This document shows, piece by piece, positions 11,216 through 23,620 of a stretch of DNA of 64,000 bases. A model generated the notes under the pieces. That model saw nothing but the letters and a program-made list of their open reading frames with translations, did not search any database and was not told the origin of the DNA. Each line of letters begins with the position of its first letter. The first letter of the stretch is position 1. The DNA is taken from assembly GCF_042477335.2 (NCBI RefSeq), contig NC_091255.1:46850501-46914500 (forward strand), given 5' to 3'. Made by a program: the position numbers and the translations under genes. This stretch comes from Ovis canadensis. Taxonomy: Eukaryota; Chordata; Mammalia; Artiodactyla; Bovidae.

Positions 11216-12286
11216 TGAGGAAGGAGCCTGTGCTTCAGCCTCACAAGGCCACGGGTGGCCTTCCCCCCTTCCCGGCCCCTCTCAGGGGCTCTTTGAGGAG
11301 GGGGCTGAGCTCCGCACACCAGCAACCAGGCAGGCAGGAAGGCCCGGTAACTGCAGGAGAGTGCCAAAGCAGCCCCGCCCGCCTGGGCTGGCTCAGCTCC
11401 CACGGGCTAATCCGAGCAGACCCACCCCCCCAGCCTGCCCCTGCTGACCTCCCCGCTCCCACCCACCGATGAATTCCTCCGTGGCCCCAGTTACTTCACT
11501 GGGGATCTCACGGAGAAAGAATGGGCTCTGGCCCCGCGTGCGGATTGGCTTGGGAAGGGTTCGTTGGTTTAGTCAGGCACCCAGGCAGACCCATCTGTTG
11601 GCATGGCTCCCATGAGCCTCTCAGCATCTGCCCCCTCCCCACTGCCCTCCCTTCCAGGAGGCGCTGTGCAAAGATGCTATTCTGCCTGGCACATCACTGT
11701 CTGGCGCTGACTCTGCCCCAGCCGCGAATAAGACAGGATGGGATCAGCAGCCTTGATGGGCAGATTGGTTAGACTTTCTAAGATGTGAGCATTTAGACTA
11801 ATCAGCTTTCAACTCCAAATCTCAGGCTGACCTGCATTTCATTGGAGAAGGCCCCTTGGGATGGCAGATTTCCCTGAAACCCACATGTTCTCTACGTGTT
11901 CCACTTCAAAGAAAGAGATAAGTAAAAAGGGAGCAAAGAGGCAAGGCTTTTAAAAAGAAAGCTGAAAGGGAAGTTAGGCAGAAATAAAACCCAGGGTAGA
12001 CAATGTAGAATTATTGTAAAATGCATGGCTGACTGTGAGACAGCAATACAGTGCTGCTCTTACAAAAGCAAGCTCCGTGCTGGATGCATAAATAAAGAAG
12101 CTGGGGGTCATTCTCTCATTATAGCTCAGCTGATCAGACAAAAGTTCTTTGTCTTGCTCTGGACTCCATGGAGCCCAGACAGTCATGGAGGCGCTTGGAG
12201 GGGTTTCTGGGAAGGGCCATAGAAATGACAGAAAGCTTTAGCTGTGTGGACATTCACTCGGTCAGTTGAGGCCCACTCTGCTGTCT
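11216..12286. other. Intergenic, nothing recognised
   Basis: GC-rich to about 11700, then AT-rich. No coding signal. Confidence 0.5.
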
Positions 12287-12560
12287 TGGAGAAGGCAATG
12301 GCACCCCACTCCAGTACTCTTGCCTGGAAAATCCCATGGACAGAGGAGCCTGGTAGGCTGCAGTTCATGAGGTCGCTAAGAGTCAGACACGACTGAGGGC
12401 GTTCACTTTCACTTTTCACTTTCATGCATTGGAGAAGGAAATGGCAACCCACTCCAGTGTTCTTGCCTGGAGAATCCCAGGAACAGAGGAGCCTGGTAGG
12501 AGGCCGTCTATGGGGCTGCACAGAGTCGGACATGACTGAAGCAACTTAGCAGCAGCAGCT
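12287..12560 (+). mobile_element. Bov-A2 SINE
   Basis: Full two-unit element from GGAGAAGGCAATGGCACC to CTTAGCAGCAGCAGC. Confidence 0.93.
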
Positions 12561-12574
12561 GCTGTCTTACCTTC

Positions 12575-12880
12575 AGCCCCACACATGCCATTCTATGCTG
12601 AAAACAATGCTCCCTACCCTTCCATCCTCCTTCCTAGACTATCTTAAGGCCACAACCCTACTCTCATTTCTTCAGGACGCTCTCCTTCACTCCCTCTTCT
12701 TAACCCCGACATCTCCCTTATGCCGCATCCCAACACTGGTAGTTTCGTCCTGATTCCCTCACAAGGCTGTAAGCTCAAAGGTCAAGGATCAAGTCCATTT
12801 TACTCATCACCGTCTCCCCAGCACCAAACATAGATCCTGGCAGTTAGGTGCTGAATTAATTTTTGTGGAATGAAGAAATA
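12575..12880 (+). repeat. L2 LINE 3' end
   Basis: GGCTGTAAGCTCAAAGGTCAA, CCCCAGCACCAAACATAGATCC and a GGTGCTGAATTAAT tail match the L2 3' end. Confidence 0.6.
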
Positions 12881-12944
12881 AATCCAGAACATTCAGCATG
12901 CAGGCAAACTCTGAAAGTCATCAGTAAAATAATTATATAGATGA

Positions 12945-13127
12945 AAGAAAAAGTGAAAGTGTTAGTCGTATCCAACTCTTTGTGACCCCATGGAATTCTC
13001 CAGGCCAGAATACTGGAGTGGGTACCCATTCCCTTCTCCAGGCGATCTTCCTGACCCAGGGATCAAACCTGAGTCCTTATGTCTCCTGCATTGGCAGGTG
13101 GGTTCTTTACCACTTGTTCCACCTGGG
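12945..13127 (-). mobile_element. Bov-tA SINE, split by a later insertion
   Basis: Reverse orientation (AACTCTTTGTGACCCCATGG to GGGTTCTTTACCAC). Its 5' end resumes at 13447 with CCACCTGGGAAGC. The duplicated CCACCTGGG (13119-13127 and 13447-13455) marks the later insertion. Confidence 0.85.
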
Positions 13128-13446
13128 GCTTCCCTGATAGTTCAGTTGGTAAAGAATCCACCTGCAATGCAGGAGACCCCAGTTTGATTCCTGGGTCAGG
13201 ATGATCTGCTGGAGAAGGGATAGGCTACCCACTCCAGTATTCTTGGGCTTCCCTTGTGGCTCAGCTGGTAAAGAATCTGTTTGCAATGCAGGAGAGCTGG
13301 ATTTGATCCTTGGGTTGGGAAGATCCCCTGGAGAAGGGAAAGGCTACCTACTCCAGTATTCTGGCCTGGAGAATTCCATGAACTATATAGTCCATGGGGT
13401 CACAAAGAGTCAGACACAACTGAGCGACTTTCGCTTCACTTCAGTG
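13128..13446 (+). mobile_element. Two fused Bov-tA units inserted into an older SINE
   Basis: A first tRNA-type head and part of a body run to TCCAGTATTCTTG at 13244. A second complete element starts GGCTTCCCTTGTGGCTCAG and ends in GAGCGACTTTCGC. The 9-bp target duplication CCACCTGGG flanks the pair. Confidence 0.85.
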
Positions 13447-13459
13447 CCACCTGGGAAGC

Positions 13460-14325
13460 TCACTATATAGATGAGAGGGCTAGAAATGCAGCAGAGACTT
13501 AGCTGTGGGAAAGCACTTTAAAAATATTCCTTTGCTAAGGGAGAATGAGGACATCTCTTTTAGAAAGCGGACAAAGTCTAATTGATGACTCACCACCGAT
13601 TGTAGCCCTCCATCTCTACTGCGGCAGCCATGAGAGAAAACCTCTCCCCCACTGGAGATTTTGAAACCAGTAGGTCTAGGCACAGGGGCAAGAAATTGTT
13701 ATTTTAAAAATCTTCCCAGGTAATTCTGATGATTTAGAAACCTCTAGATTAAATACCAGAGTTCTTTCAGCTTCGAACAGTTGTTTTTCTTTTGCTTGTC
13801 CCCACCTTTCCACCCTGACAAGAATGAATCAGCTGATTCTAATAGGCAGGAAAGGAGGCCGGCTTTGGGAATATTGACTTTTGTATTCATCATGGAACTT
13901 AGGTGAACACAGAAACGAAGTTTGCTTGTCAGGTGCAAGCACTTTCTCCTTCCTGTGTCGCCTCTGTGGCCTGTCGCTTAGACTCACAGCATTCAGGGCT
14001 GGAATGAATCTCATCCTTCTGATATGACGGTTTACGAGTCCTGGATCGGGGCAAGGTTTGGTGGGGAGAGGGCAGCCCTGCTTTAACTAAAGTGATTCTG
14101 CTCCTCTCTGTTTTCATACCTGTCACATAAGAGCTGTTCCGTAGTGTGTTGGTAAAAGTTTAACAGCCAGTTCTTACTGGGGTGGTGATAGAGAAGCTCC
14201 AATCTGTAGCATTTTCCAGTTACCGTGGTGTGAATACTTCCACCAAAGCCCATTTCAAGGTAATAACTGGAAGTCACCCAGCGCAAAGTTAGAAATGCAC
14301 GTAACAGGCTCATAGAGCCCTCGAG
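13460..14325. other. Intergenic, nothing recognised
   Basis: Unique sequence between SINEs. No supported frame. Confidence 0.5.
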
Positions 14326-14536
14326 TGGTGGTTTAGTCGCTAAGTTGTGTCTGACTCTTGTGATCCCATGGTCTGTAGCCTGCCAGGCTCCTCTGTCCAT
14401 GAGACTCTCCAGGCAAGAATACAGGAGTGGGTTGCCATTTCTTTCTCCAGGTGATTTTTCCCAACCCAGGGATCAAACCCCAGTCTCCTGCATTGCAGGC
14501 AGATTGTCTACCAACTGAGCTACCAGGGAAGCCCTT
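14326..14536 (-). mobile_element. Bov-tA SINE
   Basis: GTCGCTAAGTTGTGTCTGAC through GAGCTACCAGGGAAGCCC, in reverse orientation. Confidence 0.9.
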
Positions 14537-14607
14537 GAGAGCCAGTGCAGATTAGCCAGTCACAGCACTAGCTTTGGGCCTTCTATTAATATTTAAAAGA
14601 TGTGAAG

Positions 14608-14930
14608 GGCTTCCCTGGTGGTCCAGGGGTAAAGAATCTGCCTACCAATGCAGGAAACACGGATTTGATTCCTGATCTGGAAAGATCCCGCATACCGTGG
14701 AGCAACTAAGCCTGTGCCCCTCAACTACTGAGCCTGTGCTCTCGTGCTCAGAAGCGACAACTACCGAAGCCCACACGCCCTAAGGCCGTTCCCTGCAGCA
14801 AGAGAAGCCACTGCGATGAGAAAGCCGCACACCACAGCTAGAGAGTAGCCCCCTCACCGCAACTAGAAGAAAGTCCACGCAGCCGCGAAGACCCAGCATA
14901 GTCATAAATAAATAAATAAAATTTAATAAG
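14608..14930 (+). mobile_element. Long CHR-type SINE
   Basis: GGGCTTCCCTGGTGGTCCAG head, GGAGCAACTAAGCC and CAACTACTGAGCC body, and an AAATAAATAAATAAAATT tail. Confidence 0.9.
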
Positions 14931-15689
14931 TAAAAGAAGTATAAAGACCACTGTCTACCGCTACCTTTTAAAGATAAAGCAACTGAGGCCCAGAAAAGAG
15001 TTGCCAAGACTCATACAGCTAAGCTGAACCAGAGTCCAAGCCTCCTGAGGCTGCACCACAAACCTGCTCAGCCTGAACTAAATAGCTGGGAGGGAAGCCA
15101 GAAATCACTGCAGGTGGTCACTCTGGGGACAGACAAGGTCAAAGTAGTGGCCAAAGAGTCTTGCAGCCAACCTTTGCTGGGTATCCGGTAAAGACTAAGC
15201 TTCTCCTGAGTCTTCATGGGGTTATAAAGGACCTCCCTCAAACTCAAAGAGCCCTATTTTCAACCAACCTCATTCCTGTCCGCAGGGAGTGAATTTCTCC
15301 CCACTCCCTACCAGAATGACACACGAAGCACCCTCACCCCTTTCCCCAAGTCAGTCTAACCCCCAAACCTACTACAGGCAACACCCCACAAAGGCTCCCA
15401 CTCTCCAGTTTCTCTGTACTTGGACAGGAGGCTTGGAGTCTCCTGGGACTGCCTTAGGGCTGCCGCAGCCAGGCAGCTGGTCTCCTGTTTCCTAGAGATT
15501 CTTTGTGCCTGTGTTTCTTCCCAGGGAGCCGGGGTCACCACGCCAAGGAGAAAGAATAGGGGGTGGTGGATCCTCTTTTTTTTCCCCCAGGCTCTCCTCA
15601 TCTCTCCCGCCTCAAGTCTGGTTGCCAGTGGAGGGGAGAGAGGGCCGGGGTGGTGGGAAGCGGGGGGAAGTGGCAACTGAATCCTGTGC
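14931..15689. other. Intergenic, nothing recognised
   Basis: Possible MIR trace at 14965-15050. Frames overlap on both strands without conserved content. Confidence 0.5.
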
Positions 15690-15930
15690 CCTCCAGGCCT
15701 GTATTGCAGCTTCTCCCTCCGCGGTTGCTCCACAGAAGGAGCGCAGGTCATACCCAGCAAGGGCCTTTATTACCAGCCTGGCCCTGCGCTGCCTGATCGA
15801 GCCCAGCCCTCCCCGCCCAGATCTCATTAAGGGGTCGCCGCTTATGCTTCCCAGCCGCTCCCCCATCCATCTTTGGCCACGGTTGACAGACTGGGCCCCG
15901 GGGCTGATGTCCGGCAGGTGACAGGGTTAA
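15690..15930. promoter_or_regulatory. Possible conserved non-coding block
   Basis: Unique GC-rich sequence with CCTTTATTACC, CTCATTAAGG, GTTGACAG and GTGACAGGGTTAATGG, and no repeat or gene signature. Weak evidence. Confidence 0.2.
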
Positions 15931-16369
15931 TGGCAGAAGAGGGCAGAGGGCAGAGGCCAGCCAGCTCACAGGGGTGGGAGGGCAATCTGGGGAGGCCCTG
16001 GGTCCATTCCAGCTGGGCAGCCCCTCGAATTACAGCACCTCGGGGAGGGATGAGTCCTGGACCATCCATCCCCTGGGAAGCAAGGTGGATGGTGTCGGCC
16101 ATCTTGGGAGCAGATGGTGGAGGAGAGCCCCTTAGCCTGGGAAGAGGGGGAGTAAGAAGCTTATTAATAGAAAGGGGAGACGGGCCAGCAGGAGAGGAAA
16201 GAGAATCTCTATCTATGTGGGCCCAGTGAAAAAATTGCTTCCTGGATCCCAGGTCGCTCCTTGGTGAGAAACGCATGTCTTGCCGACGTGAATGGAGTCA
16301 GGTGAGTGAGTGGAGTGGCTGCCTGTGACCCATCTTGCTTTCCCTCTCAGCCGCCTAGTACCGTGGCCC

Positions 16370-16575
16370 AGCGCTGTGGTTAGGAGCAGGCTTCTAGAGT
16401 CAAACAGAGTGAGTCCAAACCCTGTTTAGATCCTCCCTCTGGGAGGCCGGGTAAGTTACTTAACCTCTCCGAGCCTGATTTCCTCCTGCTGTGTAATGTA
16501 CCCAGCTCCTGTGAGGATGAAATAATGTGATGCATGGAAAACACAGAACCTGGTCCACCCTGAGTGTTCAAAAAA
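16370..16575 (+). repeat. MIR SINE fossil
   Basis: GTGGTTAGGAGCAGGCTTCTAG through GTTACTTAACCTCTCCGAG and CCCTGAGTGTTCAA. Confidence 0.8.
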
Positions 16576-18119
16576 ATTCTAGTTGCCCTCGGTAGTAAGT
16601 AAGAGTATTGTTACAGTATTGATATCACTTCTGCGGCCTCCTCCATCCCCAGGCTTTTCCCAGGCCTTCTGCCTCGGGAGCTCCCCTCGCGTGACCTCCT
16701 GCATGCCCAGGATCACCTCCTGGCCTGCTCTGCTCACTCCCAGGGAGCTCCTGAATGCTGCTCTGGGGGCAGCTGCCCCCCTCACAGCTCCCAGAGGAGA
16801 GGCCCTGCAGGGGCAAGGGTTGTCCCTGCAGGCCTTTGAAGCCTGGGGAGGGGAGGGGTTGCCCTGTGCTCCTGACCTGGGGGGCCAGGCTCAGCCCCCC
16901 TACCTCCCACCGTGGGAGGAGAGTCAAGAAACAATAGGCCGTGCAGCACTGGCTCCAACGCTGGCCAGCTGGCATTCAGGCGAGGGGTGGGCTGGGTGTG
17001 GGAGCTTGCCCTCCCCACAGCAAGCGGAAAGTCCTTCAGGAGAGCTGGTGGTGGCTGGGGTCTCCCCACAGGGGCCCCGGATGTCAAGGGTATGGTAGAG
17101 AGAGGAAGAGAGGGGTTATTTCAGTACCATGTCCTGGGTTGAAATTGTCCAGAGTCCTCCCTGAGGGGTTGCTGCAAGCCCCTCCTCAGTTCCAGGGGCC
17201 CCCACAAGTACACCCAGATCTCAGGGTGGGCAAAGGCACCAACCAGCACATCTCTGCCCTCCCTCCTAAGCCTGGATGGAGTGGCTCCCCCGGTGCTGAT
17301 TACCTCCATTAGGCCCTCAATCTTGCGAGGATAATACATGGCCCAGGCTGGGCTGGGGGAGGATGCCCCTCTGGCAGGGGAGCCAGGAGGCCGGATGCAG
17401 GGACCTGAGCAGAATACCAAGCAGCCAGCCTGCCGGCCAGCAAACCTAGGCCAGGCCAGGAGAGGCAAGGAGTGGGAATGGGGGGAAAGGGGGGAGCGGG
17501 GTCTGTCCCGACTGTCCACAGCCCCTGGCCACCTCTCTACTCTTGTGCCAGCTCCACCAATTACCCACTATGGCTGAACTCCTAGGGCCTAAGGGGGGAC
17601 TTCTCCTTGGGGGCTTCACCTTCTCCAGGCCCATCAGTCCTTTGTGGAACCACATCCTGGATAGCAGGAAACAGCAGCATCTGCCCCCTCAGCTGGACCA
17701 CAGCTTTGCTCAGCTCAGAGCCTCTGAGGATGACCCAGCGAGACCAGAATCAAAAACAGCGCGGCAAGAGCGGGAAGACTCAGAACATGAGAAGAGTCTC
17801 CCCTTTCATTGTCAAGTGAAATCAACTATCATGTGTTCTTCCAAAGGCAGTATTGCCAGGATGCGGCCTGCTCACTGCTAAATCCAGTCCTCTGGGGATG
17901 TTGCCAGCTTCTTCTGGTAGCCCATGCCTCTAATCTCAGTTCATCCCACCCCAACTTCTTTTGCCTTCCTTTGGGAACCCTTTTATGTCACCACATCTGA
18001 CCGCTGTGCGCTTGGCAGTGCCCTTCCACCGCCAGGGGCGCATCTGAGTCTCCCACCCTCCCAGGTGGGAGGACAGGTGTTATTGTCCCCAGCAGGCAGC
18101 GCAGCCTGACAGACAGTAA
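16576..18119. other. Intergenic GC-rich stretch, nothing recognised
   Basis: Several 100-170-codon frames overlap on both strands, a sign of high GC rather than coding. Confidence 0.5.
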
Positions 18120-18495
18120 GGGGCTTTGGCCCCGGAGTCAGGCAGATTAAGGTTGCAGACCAGTATCCCTGCTTACCAGCTGTGTGACCTCAGACAAGCT
18201 TTTGAATTTCTGAGAGCCTGAGTTTCCTTATCTACTAAGTGAGGATTAAACGAGTATTATCATACACACTCCTGAGAATTCATTAAATAAGACAATACTG
18301 GGAATTCCCTGGTGGTCCAGTGGTTAGGACTCAGACCTTTGAAAGCATTTGGCTTTCACTGCCAAAGGCCCAGAGTTTAGTCCCTGGGTTGGGGAACTAA
18401 GATCCCATAAGCCATGTGGTGCAGCCGAATAATAATAATCATCTAAGGCATTTAGCACAATGCCTGGAACATTATACATGCTTAAAAATGGCAAA
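18120..18495 (+). repeat. MIR fossil interrupted by a CHR SINE
   Basis: MIR sequence occupies 18120-18300 (CAGCTGTGTGACCTCAGAC) and resumes at 18441 with CATTTAGCACAATGCCTGG. The CHR SINE lies between. Confidence 0.75.
18301..18440 (+). mobile_element. CHR-type SINE
   Basis: GGAATTCCCTGGTGGTCCAG head, GGTTGGGGAACTAAGATCCC and an AATAATAATAAT tail. Confidence 0.85.
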
Positions 18496-19389
18496 GAGGA
18501 AGAAATAATTTTTAAAAATCCTTATGTAATAGGTGAAGAAATGAGGTCCCGGAAACCGAAAGATTGGGCTGAAACATAGAACTAAAGATGGTGTTAAAGT
18601 GAGGCCTCTGGATTCTTAGTCAAGTGTTCTCACCACCACCACACCCGATGGGTGCCTTCTCACCCAGCCTCAGCTAGTTCTTTCTCACCCTCCAGCCCCA
18701 CCCCTTAGCCAGACTCCCCAAGTTCTCCTGCTCCCAACTTTGGGGCAGCAGGCCCTGCTCCAGACTCTGAGGTCTCTGTGCGTGTGCAAGGACAGAGTGG
18801 AACTGTTTGCAGTAATGGGAGCAGCAGTCAGAACTCAAGGCCCATAATTCACCAGTGATCAGATGTAGGGGAGGTGCCAGGACAGTTATATTAATAACCG
18901 TGTCATTAAACATTTGCAAGTGATGTTCTCATAAAGCTTGAGTTGGTTGGGGTGGTTGGGTTTGTTTATTTATTTATTTTTCCCTGCAGGAGCAAACAGG
19001 GCCACTGAGAGAGAGCATTAAATTATCTCCTGAAATGATTCCAGTAATAACTTGGGTGGGTTAGGAGAGCTGTTGGCAGCTCCCATCAGACCTCCTTCAA
19101 CTTTTCTGAACTCCTATCTTTTACTTGGCCTTGTTTTATAAGGGGCCAATGACTCCCTTCTGGCTTAGCTGTGTCCCTTGGTTAGAGCTGCTGTCTATAT
19201 AGGCAAAATATGCCTTTTTTTCATCAACAAGCAATTGAGAGTGACTGTATATTATTCCTTGCCAGAAATCACAATGTGCTCTATAACATAGAAAAGAGAG
19301 AGAACTTGTAGGGACAAAGACTTTGAATATTTGAAATAAGCACTGTTCAGGAAGTACAGGTCTACAAAGACCCAATAATAATAGCATCA

Positions 19390-19600
19390 ATAACCCTCAT
19401 AACTAACATTTATGTAACGTGGACAACAAGCTAGTTTCCCTCTGGGCACTTTACATGTGTTAAACCATTTGATCGTCATAACTGTAGGCAGTATTATCCC
19501 ATTCTACACGTGAAGTCTTACAGTAGGTAGGTGGTGGAGCTGGGATTGAGTCCCAGCCATTCTGACTTCCTAGTCTGTGTTTCCACCAGATCCACTCCCT
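19390..19600 (-). repeat. MIR SINE fossil
   Basis: Reverse-orientation MIR: GCACTTTACATGTGTTAAACC, CAGTATTATCCCATTCTACA and GTGGAGCTGGGATTGAG. Confidence 0.75.
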
Positions 19601-21999
19601 CGAATATTCTTCTCCAGTGATGAGGATGGCTTGAGCTAAGTAGATCATTTCTGAAGCCTGAGGCCTCCTTCCTGCCTAATACAGTCACAGCTCTGCTACC
19701 CAGAGAACCTCCTCTGAGCCGGCAACTAAGCTAAGGAGATTCTGATATTCCAGATCAGGTTTGACCAAGCCCCATTGCCAAGAGTTTAACTCATTTCTAA
19801 GACGTCCAGATTCCCAGGGGTGGGGTCCCAGGCCAGGCGACCCAGCCTGAGCTGCAAAGACAGGAAGACACAGGGAGTCTTTTAATTTTACATTAAAAGA
19901 GAAGGCTCCCTCCCCCATGCCCGTCCTCCCGCTACAACCCCCCACATGACCCGCCTCAGCTCCCTTCCAATCACATTGGAGACCCCAGAGGGGGCTTGAC
20001 CCCTGTCCTCGGGGGAGGTCAGCCGGGGTGACCCTGCCTGTGTGCAGGATCCCATGAGAGAGGCCCAGCTGCAGGCCCCGGAGGGCTGGAAGCGCACCGG
20101 AAACGAGCTCGGGGTCACCGGGGCGGCTAGGCTGAGGGAGGGGCTTCCCTGGCCTTTGTGAGCTGATGGGCAGGGAGAGATTAGTTCCACAGGCATCCCC
20201 TGTGTCTCCAGAGAAAGGGGCTATTATGGAGCGACTCAAAATACAGGGCACAGCCCACCACACCTCCCCTTTTATCGCCATGGAGATGCGGGAGGCTGTG
20301 GAGGAGGGAAGGGGGTTAGAAGAGCAAAGGAGGGAGGGAGAAGCTAAGGCAGGTGGAAAGGGAGACGATGGCTGGAGGGGAGTAGGAGTGGAAGCCAGTA
20401 GGAGGGGCGTGGCCCGGAAGAGAGCTCTGAGCCTTTCTCTACCCCGGAAGCTGGTAGGATCTCTTTCTCATCACCACCTCTCACATCCTGCCTTCTCCAG
20501 GCCGTCACAGACACTGCCTGGGGCTACCAGAGCAAAGAAGGGCTTGCCCACTACCCTGCCGCTGGCCCCGTGACCTTAGAGGGTGAGGGGTCTGATCATC
20601 TGGGATTACACGGCAAGATGGCCACATGGAAGGCAGCTGGGGAACAGCTGCTAGGCCTTGTTCAGCTTCCAGACATACCGAGTGCCCCAGTCACTGACTC
20701 TCAGAGTCATCCCACCAATCTCCCATCCTCTGCAGTGTCCCCACCAGATACTGACCCGTCTAAGGTCCTCAGTGATGATGACTATCTCACCTGTGTCCCG
20801 TGGAGCACCTTTGGTTGTCATAAAAGGCTTCATATATTAGGCAGAAACATGCCTCCCTCTTTCCTCCACACATAGACCTAGTCCTGTCCTCTGGGGCTGG
20901 ACGACTGAATAAGGTAGGCATGTAATAAATATTATAGAAAGGAAGGCTAAAAGTCTGACACTTCTTAACATGAAATATTCGGGGAAAGCTGCTGAGAACG
21001 TAATTTCTTTGAAAACAAATACACACACACACACAAATCAGTCCATAGTTTAAAAAAAAAATCCAAAGTTATCTAGAAGTACTGGGATGGGAAGTGATTC
21101 CAGCCTTCAAACACTGGGTGGGCAGAAGAAAGGACATTTCAAGAGGCCAGTGTCCGGGGTGCTGCCCTGATGATGTCAGCACAGGGCCTTTATATGTTTC
21201 AGTAAACTAGGCACTTGGTGACAACATAGCCCAACAGAGATGGAGCCCAGAGTAAGAATTTGCCTGGGTATAGAGGCATAGAGCTGCAAGCTGGAGAAAC
21301 ATCCTCCATCCCAAATAGGATGCTCTTGAAAAGAGGGGCCAGCTCCTAGCAAGAAGCCTGAGGCCATGCACGCTTATGTAGAAAGGAAGGGAATGCCCTC
21401 TTTGAGAGCTGGAAGTTTCCAGGCAAGAAGATTTGTGATCCCATCATTTGAAGAGACTCAGGATTCCGGGCTGACTGGGGTTTTCCAACTGGCATGATTA
21501 CAAGTTCCATCTGGCACTCTGGGGAGCCTGCCTGGGAAGCCTCTAGCCTAAGACCTTTGTTCCAGGATGGGTCAGTCATGAGGCCGCGCAGGGCAGGGAG
21601 AGTAGAAGAGGGACAGGAGGAAGAAGAATGGGGGGCTCTCTCATTGCCTTTTGGTTCCTCCCCACACTGCGCCACATGGGGAGGCCTAGGAAGCAGGTGC
21701 ACAGGCAGTCATGTAGAACAGGTGCCGTCTGGGTGCGCCGGGCACCAGAGATAAGCTGAGGCTGTGGTCATGCTAACAAAGGCCACATTCTACGTTTGAC
21801 AACAGTTGTTTTCAAGATGCCAGGCCCCAGCAGATGTTGAAGACGGCCCTTATTCTTGCATTCGAGAGAAAAAGAAGAGGAATCCCGGGCTCCCTGTTTG
21901 AGCCTTGGCTCTCAAGGAAGGTAGGCGTCCCTGCTGTTGTCTCTTCCCATTCAGCACTGGGGCTCCTGCCCAAATGCTCATGTCCAGATTGTATTTATG
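19600..21999. other. Intergenic, nothing recognised
   Basis: Unique sequence with a short (CA) run at about 21020. The 198-codon frame at 19685-20281 minus matches nothing I know. Confidence 0.5.
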
Positions 22000-22240
22000 A
22001 CTGTTTTAAGAAGGAGTGACAGAGCCTTTTAATATCCCTGACAGCCCGGGATGTTTTAATAGATGGTGGAGCTGGGCTGCAGGAGTCAAGAAAAGAGGGC
22101 TGAGTCGCTGAGCGAGCTGTCAGGCCTGGTTTCTATGACAGACCTACTGATCCACTTGACGACGACGAAATAAAATACGGGCCCGTGTCTCTCCTCGGCC
22201 CCGTCAGCTTGACAGACAGTCTGTCACCGTTGTATGTCAT
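22000..22240. promoter_or_regulatory. Candidate TALE/SMAD-type element with six TGACAG sites
   Basis: TGACAG or its complement occurs at 22017, 22039, 22117, 22136, 22210 and 22221. The last two form the perfect inverted repeat TGACAGACAGTCTGTCA (22210-22226). The sequence is unique and CpG-containing, with no reading frame of note. Confidence 0.4.
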
Positions 22241-22757
22241 CTTTCACCTCCTATTCACTCAGGCTTAGGGGACCTTCTTTAACAGAGAATCCCTACAGGA
22301 TTTCCACCCAATCCACCTCCGGAGCATGAGGCCTCCATTCCACTCACCTGGAGTGCCAGGCACCAGCGGCCTTACCCAGGTTTTTGCATTTCAAACAAAA
22401 CTATTCCACCTACAGTTCTGCCTCACTTGTTGTTGTCTATTAGAGGTGACTGTAGGTGGCTGGTCTTTGGCTCTATAGGTGACCCAGGATGGCTCAAAAA
22501 TCAGACAGCATGAGTGGTGGGGATGTTTGTACAGCGATGTGAATGAACTTAACACCACTGAATGGTGCCCACAAAAAGGGTTAAATCATATGTTCTGAGC
22601 TGTGTCAGATATCTTAACACACACACTCGGATGGGTTAAGAAACAGAGAGGGCTGCCTTGGACCTTTGACCCCTTCTGATTTGGGTGCTGGACTCTGTAA
22701 GCTTATAACCTGTATAACCTGTAGCAAGACTATTCCTAGGGTCTCTCCTCCCATAAA

Positions 22758-22985
22758 TGGGGCTTCCCGGTGGCCCTAGTGGTAAAGAACCCGCCTGCCA
22801 GGGCAGGAGACATGAGATGCTGGTTGGATCCCTGGGTTGGGAAGATCACCTGGAGAAGGACATGGCAACCCACTCCAGTCTTCTTGCCTGGGAAATCCCA
22901 TGGACAGAGGAGCCTGGAAGGCTATCTACCGTCCATAGTCCACGGAGTTGCAAAGACTCAGATACGACTGAAGTGACTTAGCATG
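22758..22985 (+). mobile_element. Bov-tA SINE
   Basis: GGGGCTTCCCGGTGGCCC head to GAAGTGACTTAGCATGC. Confidence 0.92.
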
Positions 22986-23464
22986 CTCTACTCCCATAAA
23001 AACAGTCCCTGACCTCCTTCTGCTTCTTTGCCTCTTCCCACCTCCCTGGGCCCAAGGTCAGTTTTGGAGTTGAACTTCTGGAGGTTCCTCAGACACACAT
23101 TTTCAGCCCCAGGTTTGGGGCTAAAGGCGCTGTGGTCACACCAACAGTAGGTCCTGGCAGGGGAGGCCAGAGAGTCCTCACACTTTTGTTGTCGAGGAAC
23201 AGAAGGCAGCAACCCAGGGCCACTCCCTCATTCTTAGGGCATGGGGTGCTCCCTTCCCTATGTATTAAGTTGCGCTGGATCTGCCCACCTACCCAATTCG
23301 GGGCTCCCCTCCCTCCTACTCCACAATGGTATCGGCACACAGGTTAAGGGTCAGACTTCTCCTCGATCCCAGCCCCCCGGGGGCTGCAGCTACACACCAG
23401 CGCCTCCCTCCACCTGCACAGCCCAGGGCTCTGCGTTCGAGTCCTCTGCCAGGAGAGAGTTAAG

Positions 23465-23620
23465 GACTCGGGTTTAATTTGCCCGTTAATCACAGTTAAA
23501 AGAAGTAATGAGCGTCTCCCCAAAGCCTGGGTGTTTCTCTGCAGATTAAGCAGCAATTTGCATAGCCCCTTTATTCATCCCCGCCTCCCCCTGCAGGGCG
23601 CTTGTCCTTTCAGACACAGC
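23465..23620. promoter_or_regulatory. Candidate regulatory element with POU octamer and HNF1/homeodomain motifs
   Basis: Holds TTTAATTT, CGTTAATCACAG (half an HNF1 site), AGATTAAG and a perfect octamer ATTTGCAT at 23556-23563, in unique sequence. A further TTTTTATTAGAC, CDX/HOX-like, is near 23760. Confidence 0.3.

Noticed and set aside
19685-20281. 198-codon minus-strand frame
   Set aside because: No known domain, overlaps another frame, begins without promoter or splice evidence, and its end runs towards a MIR.
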